Source: JADFUS01 sp964368765
GTDB taxonomy: Bacteria > Bacteroidota > Bacteroidia > Bacteroidales > Rikenellaceae
Assembly: GCA_964368765.1 (NCBI GenBank)
Contig: CAYJCU010000057.1
Span: forward strand, 1-13,207
Direction of reading: 5' to 3'
Length of the DNA stretch: 13,207 bases
A program made the position numbers and the translations under genes. Numbering within the stretch: position 1 is the first letter of the stretch; each line of letters opens with the position of its first letter. Of the stretch, positions 7,260-13,207 are shown piece after piece. The notes beneath the pieces were generated by a model, which did no database searches, was not told where the DNA came from, and was given only the letters and a program-made list of their open reading frames with translations.

Positions 7260-7784
7260 ATGGCTGTAAAAATTAGATTAGCAAGACATGGTAAGAAGGG
7301 TTATCCTGTTTATCATATCGTTGTTGCTGACAGCAGATCACCACGTGATGGTAAATTCATTGAGAAGTTAGGTACTTATAATCCTAACACAAACCCTGCA
7401 ACAATCAATATTAATATTGATTCAGCAGTTAAGTGGTTAAACAATGGTGCTCAACCAACTGACACTTGTCGTAACATCCTTTCATACAAAGGAGTACTTA
7501 TGAAGCGTCACCTTTTAGGTGGTGTTAAGAAGGGTGCTTTCACTATGGAGGTAGCTGAAGAGCGTTTCGAGAAGTGGTTAGCTGAGAAAGCAGCAATAAT
7601 CAATGCAAAAATTGATGGTTTAGCACAAAACGAGGCAAGCGATAAAGCGGCACGTTTAGCAGAAGAGCAGAAGCTTAATAAGCAACGTATCGAAGCTATA
7701 GCTAAGAAAAATGCTCCAGTTGAGGAGGAGGTAGCTACTGAGGAGGCTCCAGAGGAGACTACTGAAGAGGTAGTAGCTGAGTAA
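7260..7784 (+). CDS. rpsP: Small ribosomal subunit protein bS16
   Basis: A 174-residue ribosomal protein that binds 16S rRNA in the body of the 30S subunit and helps its assembly. The N-terminal 80 or so residues are the conserved S16 fold: MAVKIRLARHGKKGYPVYHIVVADSR, then GKFIEKLGTYNPNT. The protein is about twice the length of the E. coli form (about 80 residues). The additional part continues with a helical, Lys- and Ala-rich region and ends in a low-complexity acidic tail of Glu, Ala, Thr and Val (about 152-174). Such extensions are usual in Bacteroidetes. It is preceded by a strong promoter and an AT-rich leader without a Shine-Dalgarno sequence, and followed by a terminator, so it appears to be a single-gene unit separate from rimM, unlike the joint rpsP-rimM operon of many bacteria. 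Confidence 0.97.
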   Translation: MAVKIRLARHGKKGYPVYHIVVADSRSPRDGKFIEKLGTYNPNTNPATININIDSAVKWLNNGAQPTDTCRNILSYKGVLMKRHLLGGVKKGAFTMEVAEERFEKWLAEKAAIINAKIDGLAQNEASDKAARLAEEQKLNKQRIEAIAKKNAPVEEEVATEEAPEETTEEVVAE

Positions 7785-7805
7785 TCACTGTAAAGCATAC
7801 TAGAC

Positions 7806-7848
7806 AAGTGCCGATTGGGGTTTTAATCAACCTTAATTGGCACTTTTT
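7806..7848 (+). terminator. Terminator after rpsP
   Basis: AAGTGCCGATT (7806-7816) pairs with AATTGGCACTT (7835-7845) over 11 pairs with one G-U, with a possible inner GGTT/AACC, followed by TTTTT at 7844-7848. Confidence 0.8.
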
Positions 7849-8020
7849 ACTTTTATATGTAGTCGAACCTTAAAAAGGGTCGAATATTTGATGTAAGAAA
7901 AATGTTACAAAATCAGATACTATATTGTTTTTGTTCTACGTTTTCTATTTGATTGGAGTTACAAATTAAGGGTTGGCGCAATTTTTGTAATGCTCAAACT
8001 TTACAAAAAGATGAAATGTT
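7849..8020 (+). other. Intergenic region upstream of rimM
   Basis: No gene is seen. A small hairpin TCGAACCTT/AAGGGTCGA with one mismatch lies at about 7863-7881. The heptamer TTACAAA occurs three times (7905, 7959, 8001). I found no convincing TTTG/TAnnTTTG promoter here, although rimM must be transcribed from this region or by read-through of the rpsP terminator. Confidence 0.4.
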
Positions 8021-8563
8021 ATGTTTGACAATGATAGAATGATAGCTGTTGGAAAAATTACCAAGTTATATGGTAAGGCAGGTGAGTTAATAGTGAGGTT
8101 ATATGATGAGTTTCCGTATAGTGATGAGACGTATGACGATCCCTTTTATGTGGTATTAAATGGTATTACTACACCAATCTTTATAGGTAGTTTTGCTCAG
8201 CAGGGTAAGCAAAAAGCAGTTGTTGAGTTCGATGATTTTGATAATGAACTTCGTGCTCAGGAGCTGGTTGGACTAGAGATAATGGCAGAGATAGAGGGTG
8301 TTGATAGTGATAATTTCTCGTTAGAGATGCTTGTAGGCTATGCTCTCAATGACAAGAGGAGTGGTAAAAGTGGCATTATAACTGGTTTCATTGATAATCC
8401 TAACAATCCACTTTTTGAGGTGGATATAGATGGAGTTGAGATATATGTTCCAGCGGTTGAAGATATAGTTTTGATGATAGATACCGATTCAGAGTATGTG
8501 GATGTGAATCTACCAGAGGGGTTACTTGATTTATACGACGTACCAGAGGGTTATGAGTACTAA
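8021..8563 (+). CDS. rimM: Ribosome maturation factor RimM
   Basis: A 180-residue factor that binds ribosomal protein S19 and helps maturation of the 30S head in the cytoplasm. The N-terminal RimM domain begins IAVGKITKLYGKAGELIVRL (about 8-27), where the GKI...G..GEL pattern is characteristic. The C-terminal PRC-barrel starts about residue 101 (LVGYALNDKRSGKSGIITGF) and contains NPLFEVDIDGVEIYVPAVEDIV. The tail ends LPEGLLDLYDVPEGYEY, typical of RimM. The length is normal. The ATG at 8021 is taken; another at 8039 (MIAVGK) is also possible and would fit the family's usual N terminus. Three bases separate it from the next gene, so it leads a three-gene operon. Its nearness to rpsP matches the common genomic association of these two genes. 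Confidence 0.93.
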   Translation: MFDNDRMIAVGKITKLYGKAGELIVRLYDEFPYSDETYDDPFYVVLNGITTPIFIGSFAQQGKQKAVVEFDDFDNELRAQELVGLEIMAEIEGVDSDNFSLEMLVGYALNDKRSGKSGIITGFIDNPNNPLFEVDIDGVEIYVPAVEDIVLMIDTDSEYVDVNLPEGLLDLYDVPEGYEY

Positions 8564-8566
8564 AAT

Positions 8567-9067
8567 ATGATTAATAGAACAAAATTTATTGAGAGAGTAA
8601 AATACTCACTTAGATATAAGCATAGGCGAGGGCATAGAGTTCACTCGCCTTATGTGTATCGTTTGATAAGAGAGCTTTTCTTAGAAAATTTTTCTCAAAA
8701 TATAGAATGTGATGAGCTGTTGTGTGATACACTTTGTGAAAAGGGTCTCGATTATAACTACTCATATCGGGTAGCGCAGCTAATGGGTTATAATAATTTA
8801 GGGAGTTATGTTATTGACCCCACAAATTACAATAATGAGGAGATGATTATCTTTTCATCCATAACACACGATAGGGTTATGATGCTGAATAATCTAATTG
8901 GTGATAGTGGGCGTAAAGTTGTTGTATTTCTTAATATTTATCACTCTAAAGAAGAGCGTTGTAATTGGAAATCAATCGATTGTGGGCTTAGACTAGACCT
9001 ATTTAAATTGGGTATAGTGGTCGTGGACAAACATCTTAATAATCAATATTTTAAACTAAAAATATAA
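8567..9067 (+). CDS. Shortened relative of a Bacteroidetes class I SAM-methyltransferase family, SAM-binding core missing
   Basis: A 166-residue protein. Its N terminus (FIERVKYSLRYKHRRGHRVHSPYVYRLI, about 7-34) matches the HG.HSPFVY-type opening of a Bacteroidetes methyltransferase family often found near housekeeping genes. Its C terminus (VVVFLNIYHSKEERCNWKSI...LRLDLFKLGIVVVDK..NNQYFKLKI, 118-166) matches that family's closing DIHWSKEMEEAW...TIDLFxIGLVFFRKE..KEHFxIRF block, both as remembered. In full-length members (about 250 residues) a Rossmann core with a GTSLG-like SAM-binding loop lies between. Here that part is reduced to about 70 residues with no glycine-rich loop, and DDIHW has become LNIYH. 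The frame is intact and it is packed between rimM (3 bases) and the cobalamin gene (1 base), so it is probably translated. It is likely catalytically dead or repurposed. Confidence 0.6.
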   Translation: MINRTKFIERVKYSLRYKHRRGHRVHSPYVYRLIRELFLENFSQNIECDELLCDTLCEKGLDYNYSYRVAQLMGYNNLGSYVIDPTNYNNEEMIIFSSITHDRVMMLNNLIGDSGRKVVVFLNIYHSKEERCNWKSIDCGLRLDLFKLGIVVVDKHLNNQYFKLKI

Positions 9068-9068
9068 T

Positions 9069-9638
9069 ATGAGCGTATATACAAAAACGGGAGACAGAGG
9101 CACTACATCACTTGTAGGTGGTAGTAGGGTGGCAAAAAATGACCCAAGGCTTGAGGCTTATGGATCGGTTGATGAGTTGTCGAGTTATGTGGCGCATTTA
9201 AGAGATAGGATAGAGTTTGAAGAGACGCTGCAAGATAGAATGGCAGAAGAGAGAGAGGAGTTACTCTCTTACCTATCAATTCTGATGAATGTGTCGTCTA
9301 TTCTAGCGTGCGAAGAGGAGTGGCGTGATAAGATGCCTAAGGTAACAGACGAAGATATTTCTGATATAGAGTTGTCTATGGATAGAATCAGCGCACAACT
9401 TAAGCCTATACGACAATTTACACTGCCAGGTGGTCACCCTTTGGTTTCGTTAGCGCATATCGCCCGCACTGTTTGTCGTAGGGCAGAGCGTTCTATAATA
9501 ACTGTTGAATCTAGTGGTTTTGTGGTTGATGAAAATAGTAAGGTATTTATAAATAGGCTTTCAGATTATTTGTATTTGATTTCAAGGTTTTTAACCTCAG
9601 AATTAGAGATAGAAGAGTTATATTGGCAAGGGCAATAA
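9069..9638 (+). CDS. ATP:cob(I)alamin adenosyltransferase, PduO type
   Basis: A 189-residue enzyme that transfers the adenosyl group of ATP to cob(I)alamin, forming adenosylcobalamin for enzymes such as methylmalonyl-CoA mutase. It works as a trimer in the cytoplasm. The N-terminal ATP-binding segment YTKTGDRGTTSLVGGSRVAKND (4-25) and the following AYGSVDELSSYV (30-41) are diagnostic. The second signature FTLPGGHPLVSLAHIARTVCRRAER (117-141) carries the active-site arginines. The length is typical. The start lies one base after the stop of the preceding gene, and a strong terminator follows, so it is the last gene of the rimM operon. No other cobalamin gene is visible, which suggests salvage of B12 rather than synthesis here, although this cannot be shown from one window. 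Confidence 0.93.
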   Translation: MSVYTKTGDRGTTSLVGGSRVAKNDPRLEAYGSVDELSSYVAHLRDRIEFEETLQDRMAEEREELLSYLSILMNVSSILACEEEWRDKMPKVTDEDISDIELSMDRISAQLKPIRQFTLPGGHPLVSLAHIARTVCRRAERSIITVESSGFVVDENSKVFINRLSDYLYLISRFLTSELEIEELYWQGQ

Positions 9639-9641
9639 TAT

Positions 9642-9672
9642 AAAAAAGATACGCAATAGCGTATCTTTTTTT
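9642..9672 (+). terminator. Strong terminator of the rimM operon
   Basis: A perfect 13-pair stem, AAAAAAGATACGC (9642-9654) with 9659-9671, an AATA loop and a run of seven T (9666-9672). The A-run on the 5' arm makes it usable in both directions. Confidence 0.9.
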
Positions 9673-9702
9673 GTATCATAATGCAACGAAATTACGCTTT
9701 TG
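9670..9702 (+). promoter_or_regulatory. Possible promoter of the barrel/lipoprotein operon
   Basis: TTTG at 9670-9673, overlapping the terminator tail, is followed after 19 bases by TACGCTTTTG (9693-9702). The -7 element deviates from TAnnTTTG by two extra bases, so the match is imperfect. No better candidate lies before the gene at 9750. Confidence 0.35.
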
Positions 9703-9749
9703 TGTGTCTTAATAAAAACGATAAAACAATAATGTAAAAACAAATATTT

Positions 9750-10406
9750 ATGAAGAGATTATTACTATTACTACTTTCCCTCTCGTTTCCTGCTATTGTT
9801 ATAGCACAAGAGATGGTAAGCGACAGCCATTTGCAAAAAAGAGTGTCGGATAATTACACACTTGAATATAGAAACTCTTTAGAGTTGAGTATATCAATGT
9901 TTAGGACAGATTTTGAGTATATTGTGGATAAAAAGATTTTTGTAATGTATGAAGAGGGTTATCAGTGTCCTTCGATAGATGATGATATTAGAGAGCTTGG
10001 AACCGATTACCCCTCATTCGGGTTGTCATACTCATACCGTTTCTCAAAAAAATTCTCTTTAGAGATTGAGGGTGCATATTCGCTCTACAAAGATAATTTT
10101 TATAATAGATATACCAACGATTTTATTAAATCAACATCTAAAAATCTATTCTTTATTTTGCCAACAGCTAAGCTGCATTGGTTAAATAAAAAACATCTCT
10201 CTTTATACTCATCTTTTGGATTGGGATTGATGTTTATGAATACCGTAAACAGAGAGGGTAGTGTTAAATACTCAGAGTTTAAGGTTAAAGAGGCTATCTC
10301 TTTTACCTATATAGGTGCAACTTTCGGACGTAGGTTGTATGGATTATTTGAGTTGGGTAACTCATATCTAGGAGATTTACGTTTCGGAATAGGTTATAAA
10401 TTTTAA
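9750..10406 (+). CDS. Outer-membrane beta-barrel protein, paralogue 1
   Basis: A 218-residue exported protein of unknown function. Residues 1-19 are a signal peptide (MKRLL, leucine run, cleavage near VIA-QE). The mature part consists of alternating hydrophobic strands such as YPSFGLSYSYRFSKKFSLEIEGAYSLY (about 87-113), HLSLYSSFGLGLMF (149-162) and LRFGIGYKF at the end. The final phenylalanine is the usual recognition signal for the BAM outer-membrane insertion machinery. The shape fits a small eight-stranded-type porin or OmpA-like barrel family. It is clearly paralogous to the product of 11325-12044 (YPS, FSLY/LSLYxSFGLG and GRRLYGLFE/GGRLFGFLE blocks in the same order). A lipoprotein gene follows after 11 bases, and the pair is repeated next door, so barrel and lipoprotein probably act together at the outer membrane. 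Confidence 0.8.
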   Translation: MKRLLLLLLSLSFPAIVIAQEMVSDSHLQKRVSDNYTLEYRNSLELSISMFRTDFEYIVDKKIFVMYEEGYQCPSIDDDIRELGTDYPSFGLSYSYRFSKKFSLEIEGAYSLYKDNFYNRYTNDFIKSTSKNLFFILPTAKLHWLNKKHLSLYSSFGLGLMFMNTVNREGSVKYSEFKVKEAISFTYIGATFGRRLYGLFELGNSYLGDLRFGIGYKF

Positions 10407-10417
10407 TGGTTTAGATT

Positions 10418-11314
10418 ATGAAAACAATATACTATAAAATGATTTTAATGCTCGCTTTGGTATCATGTACCACCTATGAGAACCACTACGACGAGCCAGG
10501 GGTTGATTCGAGGCTCAACTACCCTAAATATATTATTGCTGGTGCTAATGATTTGCTAAGTGTGGCGGTAGGTGCCGTTGATAATGCAGTTAAGCTAGAT
10601 GAGTGGATTAAGGCATCAACCGATGAGGAGAGAGATAATATTGAAGATAGATATTTTATGCACTATAAGATACGTAGCAGTAACGATACAATATCTCTTA
10701 ACTATATACCTGATGAGAATCCTAATATTGATATAAAATTTATTACTAAAGGGTATAGTATTATTGATTATGGTGTAGAGTGGAGTTTAGATGGTTATAA
10801 TAGCAATGCTGAGCTTATCATAAGACGTATTGACGATAATGAGTGGAAAGTTCTGCATAACAGCTTAGGTTTCTATGGACTAGAGTGCGAATTAGATATT
10901 AAACGCCTGACAGACACAACATATAGCGTAACGGGTAGCGGTATGGGTAGTGCAGAATTTTGCGATAATAACCCAACTGTTGGGTTTGAGATAGTAGAGC
11001 CCCTTACGGTTAATAGTAATAAATTAGATGATTTATCTATGCTGATATGTATGCTTGATGATGTGCCAAAACTTAATGAATACTATTATAATAATGATAT
11101 TTACAACCCAGATATAAACTATCCTGAGCCTATGGCAAGACGATGGGGTGTTGAACTGGTATTCTTATCAGGTAAGATGGTTATTGAAGAGCAGTTTGAT
11201 TATGAGAGAGAGAAATATCCTGCTACTATTGAGGTAGATGCTGAGGGGGTATATAATATTCATTACAGAGGAGTATCAGGGATATTATTTGATAGTTACT
11301 TGCAATTAAATTAG
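10418..11314 (+). CDS. Predicted lipoprotein of unknown function, paralogue 1
   Basis: A 298-residue lipoprotein. The signal peptide ends in the lipobox LVSC with the lipidated cysteine at residue 17; an internal methionine at residue 8 (MILMLALVSC) could also start it. The mature protein is rich in Asp, Asn, Tyr and beta-prone segments. Blocks shared with the 12231-13103 product are YPKYIIAGANDLLSVAVGAVDNAVKLDEW, EDRYF, DTIxLxY and YPATIEVDAEGVYNIHYRGVS. Two cysteines, C157 and C182, have equivalents in the paralogue and may form a disulfide. I recognise no named domain. The acidic stretch expected of a strong Bacteroidetes surface-export signal directly after the cysteine is weak (CTTYEN), so surface exposure is uncertain. 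It is co-transcribed with the barrel 11 bases upstream and the next barrel 10 bases downstream. Confidence 0.8.
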   Translation: MKTIYYKMILMLALVSCTTYENHYDEPGVDSRLNYPKYIIAGANDLLSVAVGAVDNAVKLDEWIKASTDEERDNIEDRYFMHYKIRSSNDTISLNYIPDENPNIDIKFITKGYSIIDYGVEWSLDGYNSNAELIIRRIDDNEWKVLHNSLGFYGLECELDIKRLTDTTYSVTGSGMGSAEFCDNNPTVGFEIVEPLTVNSNKLDDLSMLICMLDDVPKLNEYYYNNDIYNPDINYPEPMARRWGVELVFLSGKMVIEEQFDYEREKYPATIEVDAEGVYNIHYRGVSGILFDSYLQLN

Positions 11315-11324
11315 ATTTAATATT

Positions 11325-12044
11325 ATGAAGAGATTTATTATAATGATAATGTGTATTGTACCTACAATGGTATTTGCACAAAGAGAAATAGCTACTAATC
11401 ATCTATCTTTTAGTGGTATTGATGGAATTAACTCTATCGGGGAGGCGAGACAGCGATATATACAAAATTTCAAGTTAGATAACAGACACTCTATCAGCTT
11501 TGATTTTGGTATAGAGCCACTGTTAAATAATAAATTAACATCGTGGGAGATGGATATGTATGATTCTTACCATTCGGGCGATGAGTGTAGTGATTTACCA
11601 TATTGTGGTATTAGTGATATAGATATTAGAGAGGTAGTTATAACCTACCCATCACTTAATTTAACCTATGGTTATAGATTAAGCAGAACATTTGCTGTTG
11701 AGCTAACAACAGGTTATGCAGGAGAGAAATCTAATATCCACGACTTGTATAGTGATAAATACAGGTACTCAAATAGCAAGCACACCTTCTATCTCATGGC
11801 GGCGTTGAGGCTTAATTGGTATAATACAAAATATTTTTCGCTATATGCCTCTTTTGGTCTTGGTGGGGCATTTACCACATCGCACAATAATGAGAGTGAT
11901 ATATCATACTCTGAATCAGACACACGTTTTCTTGTTCATTTTGTGCCACTAGGTGTTAAGGTTGGTGGCAGATTGTTTGGTTTCTTAGAGGTGTCACCAT
12001 CGCCATTAGGTGTATTAAGGGTAGGTCTAGGTTACAGTTTCTAA
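11325..12044 (+). CDS. Outer-membrane beta-barrel protein, paralogue 2
   Basis: A 239-residue paralogue of the 9750-10406 protein. The signal peptide ends near VFA-QR at residue 19. Shared strand blocks are VITYPSLNLTYGYRLSRTFAVEL (105-127), YFSLYASFGLGGAF (170-183) and GGRLFGFLEVSPSPLGVLRVGLGYSF at the C terminus, which again ends in phenylalanine. It is longer mainly in the N-terminal and first loop regions, where it has two cysteines (C88 and C94 in DECSDLPYC) that could form a loop disulfide, against a single one in paralogue 1. The start is 10 bases after the preceding lipoprotein stop, so the operon continues. Its stop codon TAA lies inside the left copy of a 16-17-base direct repeat that borders an inserted element. 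Function unknown. Confidence 0.8.
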   Translation: MKRFIIMIMCIVPTMVFAQREIATNHLSFSGIDGINSIGEARQRYIQNFKLDNRHSISFDFGIEPLLNNKLTSWEMDMYDSYHSGDECSDLPYCGISDIDIREVVITYPSLNLTYGYRLSRTFAVELTTGYAGEKSNIHDLYSDKYRYSNSKHTFYLMAALRLNWYNTKYFSLYASFGLGGAFTTSHNNESDISYSESDTRFLVHFVPLGVKVGGRLFGFLEVSPSPLGVLRVGLGYSF

Positions 12045-12228
12045 AAATAGCAGCGTTCTGTGCACCTGAGGATTGAATTTATGCACGTCATATCTACCCT
12101 AAAACCCACCATATAAAGTACGAGTGTACTCCGCAGGTGTGTTTTAGGGCACCTATAACGCACCTAAATCCAATTTTGGATAGACAGGAACTGCAAGGAG
12201 TAAAAAAATAATGTTTCTAAAATAGCAG
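12037..12228 (+). mobile_element. MITE-like palindromic insertion between paired genes, with flanking direct repeat
   Basis: The sequence GTTTCTAAAAATAGCAG (12037-12053) recurs as GTTTCTAAAATAGCAG at 12213-12228, differing only by one A in a run. The 159 bases between are largely self-complementary. CCCTAAAACCCACC (12097-12110) pairs with 12136-12149 with one mismatch, and AGTAC/GTACT (12117-12121, 12126-12130) forms a hairpin at its tip. Alignment of the left arm with the reverse complement of the right gives about 30 of 39 matches, and 12071-12082 can pair with bases near 12164-12175. There is no coding frame. Removing the insert and one repeat leaves a stop-to-ATG gap of 10-11 bases, equal to that of the other gene pair. 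A small non-autonomous element is the simplest reading; a structured RNA element is an alternative. Confidence 0.6.
12064..12100 (+). repeat. 37-base interspersed repeat, copy 1
   Basis: Begins ACCTGAGGATTG and ends ATCTACCCT; identical over all 37 bases to 13171-13207. It forms the left arm of the palindromic element. The hexamer GCACCT occurs just before it (12062) and again at 12149 and 12160. Confidence 0.9.
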
Positions 12229-12230
12229 TT

Positions 12231-13103
12231 ATGAAAAAAATAATTTTATCATTTATATTGAGTGTTGCACTTCTAGGATCGTGCACTAAATCAGAGGTTA
12301 AGTTCTATGATGAGTATGGATATGGGAACTTCAAGACAGAGTATCCTAATCATATTTTCGAGGGTTCTAAAGAGCTTATTAATATCATTGTAGGTAGTCT
12401 TGATATGGCTGTTAAGGCTGATGAGTGGCAGGTGGCTGTTACTGAAGAGAATAAGCTACTTGTTGAGGATAGATATTTCCCGCAACATAAACTGCGTGAA
12501 AATGGAGATACTATACAACTTATCTATGCAGTAGAGCCAACCGATAGGGTTAATATGAGATTTATTAGAGATGGCAAGAGCATAAATCAAGAGGGGGCAT
12601 CGTGGATTATGGAAACCTCTGCCTATGATAGTGATGCACTTAGTTTCAGACGTGTGGGGCATGGTCGTTGGCATGTGACACATGAGGGGAGTGATTTTTT
12701 TGGTGTTAAATGCGATATATATATCAGTCGTATTATGGTAGGAGAGACTGGTTATACTAATTATCTTGTTTCTGGTAGGGCTGAGGGAATAGCACTAATA
12801 TGTTCTGATGCTCCCTATGTAGAGTTTGAAATAGATGGCACTATGACCCTAACAACCACTGTTGATTATGTTACTGTAATAGGTAGTAGGCTATCTTGCG
12901 AGTTAGATGAGTGTGCTTATATGTATAGCGACAGCAGACTTAAAATAGAGAATGGAGAGTTAAGAGTTATTGAGGTTGATGATTCTGATAATAATGAAGA
13001 GTATCCTGCCGAAATAAAAATACACTCATATAGCGCATATACTATTAATTATCGTGGGGTGTCAGAGGATTGGGGGAGTAATATCCCAAACTACTATTTG
13101 TAA
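12231..13103 (+). CDS. Predicted lipoprotein of unknown function, paralogue 2
   Basis: A 290-residue lipoprotein paralogous to the product of 10418-11314. The lipobox is LGSC with the lipidated cysteine at residue 18. Matching blocks along the whole length are YPNHIFEGSKELINIIVGSLDMAVKADEW (39-66), EDRYFPQHKLRENGDTIQLIY, WHVTHEGSDFFGVKCDI, YVEFEID and YPAEIKIHSYSAYTINYRGVS (259-278). C161 and C191 correspond to C157 and C182 of paralogue 1, supporting a conserved disulfide. Unlike the other lipoprotein, it is separated from its barrel by 186 bases that hold the palindromic insertion, which may uncouple translation or transcription of the two. The ATG at 12231 follows the right copy of the flanking repeat. 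The protein ends 67 bases before a second copy of the element's core. No known domain is recognised. Confidence 0.8.
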   Translation: MKKIILSFILSVALLGSCTKSEVKFYDEYGYGNFKTEYPNHIFEGSKELINIIVGSLDMAVKADEWQVAVTEENKLLVEDRYFPQHKLRENGDTIQLIYAVEPTDRVNMRFIRDGKSINQEGASWIMETSAYDSDALSFRRVGHGRWHVTHEGSDFFGVKCDIYISRIMVGETGYTNYLVSGRAEGIALICSDAPYVEFEIDGTMTLTTTVDYVTVIGSRLSCELDECAYMYSDSRLKIENGELRVIEVDDSDNNEEYPAEIKIHSYSAYTINYRGVSEDWGSNIPNYYL

Positions 13104-13105
13104 AA

Positions 13106-13137
13106 TTTGGTTTTTTCATCATAAGTTATTAAATTTG
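13106..13137 (+). promoter_or_regulatory. Bacteroidetes-type promoter reading out of the window
   Basis: TTTG at 13106-13109, a 20-base spacer, then TAAATTTG at 13130-13137, a full match to the -33/-7 pattern, two bases after the lipoprotein stop. Transcription would start near 13144, so the second copy of the 37-base repeat would lie in the 5' leader of whatever follows. Confidence 0.6.
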
Positions 13138-13170
13138 TGGGATAAATTTTAAATTAGTAGTGTCAGTCGA

Positions 13171-13207
13171 ACCTGAGGATTGAATTTATGCACGTCATAT
13201 CTACCCT
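13171..13207 (+). repeat. 37-base interspersed repeat, copy 2 (cut by window end)
   Basis: Identical to 12064-12100, offset by 1107 bases. The bases just before it (TGTCAGTCGA) differ from those before copy 1 (GTTCTGTGCA), so the left edge of the shared element is at or next to the A of ACCTGAGG. The right part lies beyond the window. Confidence 0.9.

Noticed and set aside
7508..7807. A 99-codon serine- and alanine-rich frame on the minus strand
   Set aside because: It is the mirror of the low-complexity acidic tail of S16 and crosses the terminator; there is no independent support.
7861..7870. AGTCGAACCT shared with 13165-13174 beside the second element copy
   Set aside because: Only ten bases match and they do not extend into the repeat core, so chance is likely.
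7905..8007. Three TTACAAA heptamers before rimM as a possible operator
   Set aside because: Spacing is irregular (54 and 42 bases), and similar AT-rich words occur elsewhere, for example before pepD.
12045..12230. A CRISPR array or tRNA in the long gap before the last lipoprotein
   Set aside because: There is no series of spaced repeats and no cloverleaf. The structure is a single nested palindrome.

Overview
The window looks like part of a Bacteroidetes chromosome, most likely a host-associated member of the Bacteroidales. The evidence is as follows. The DNA is AT-rich. Start codons have no clear Shine-Dalgarno sequence. Several upstream regions carry the phylum's promoter pattern (TTTG, about 19-20 bases, TAnnTTTG). 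Ribosomal protein S16 has the long acidic C-terminal tail common in this phylum. The class II aldolase, PepD and TolC-type proteins resemble Bacteroidales family members as I remember them. Family or genus cannot be fixed from the sequence alone. Every gene I support is on the + strand.

Layout. (1) 1-1442: the end of a cysteine-rich repeat protein, a hairpin, then a CusC/TolC-like outer-membrane efflux channel, suggesting a metal-handling locus that continues to the left. (2) 1532-3347: an AT-richer stretch with four small unknown genes in two units. Two are a membrane-anchored protein plus a multi-pass protein. The other two are a 72-residue two-helix protein plus a zinc-ribbon membrane protein, with their own promoter, structured leader and terminator. 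(3) 3551-7784: housekeeping genes pepD, a diacylglycerol-kinase-family lipid kinase, fba and rpsP, mostly separated by hairpin terminators. (4) 8021-9638: a tight three-gene operon of rimM, a shrunken relative of a Bacteroidetes SAM-methyltransferase family, and a PduO-type cobalamin adenosyltransferase, closed by a strong terminator. (5) 9750-13103: two successive paralogous pairs, each an outer-membrane beta-barrel followed by a lipoprotein, of unknown function.

The most unusual part is the end. The second barrel and its lipoprotein are split by a roughly 160-base, strongly self-complementary element flanked by a 16-17-base direct repeat. Removing the element and one repeat copy restores the 10-11-base gene spacing seen in the first pair, so it looks like an insertion. 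The first 37 bases of the element's core recur exactly at 13171-13207, just after a predicted promoter, and run off the window. The barrel/lipoprotein pairs with this interspersed palindromic element are the best candidate here for something undescribed. The other notable items are the cysteine-rich repeat tail and the methyltransferase remnant without a visible SAM-binding core.
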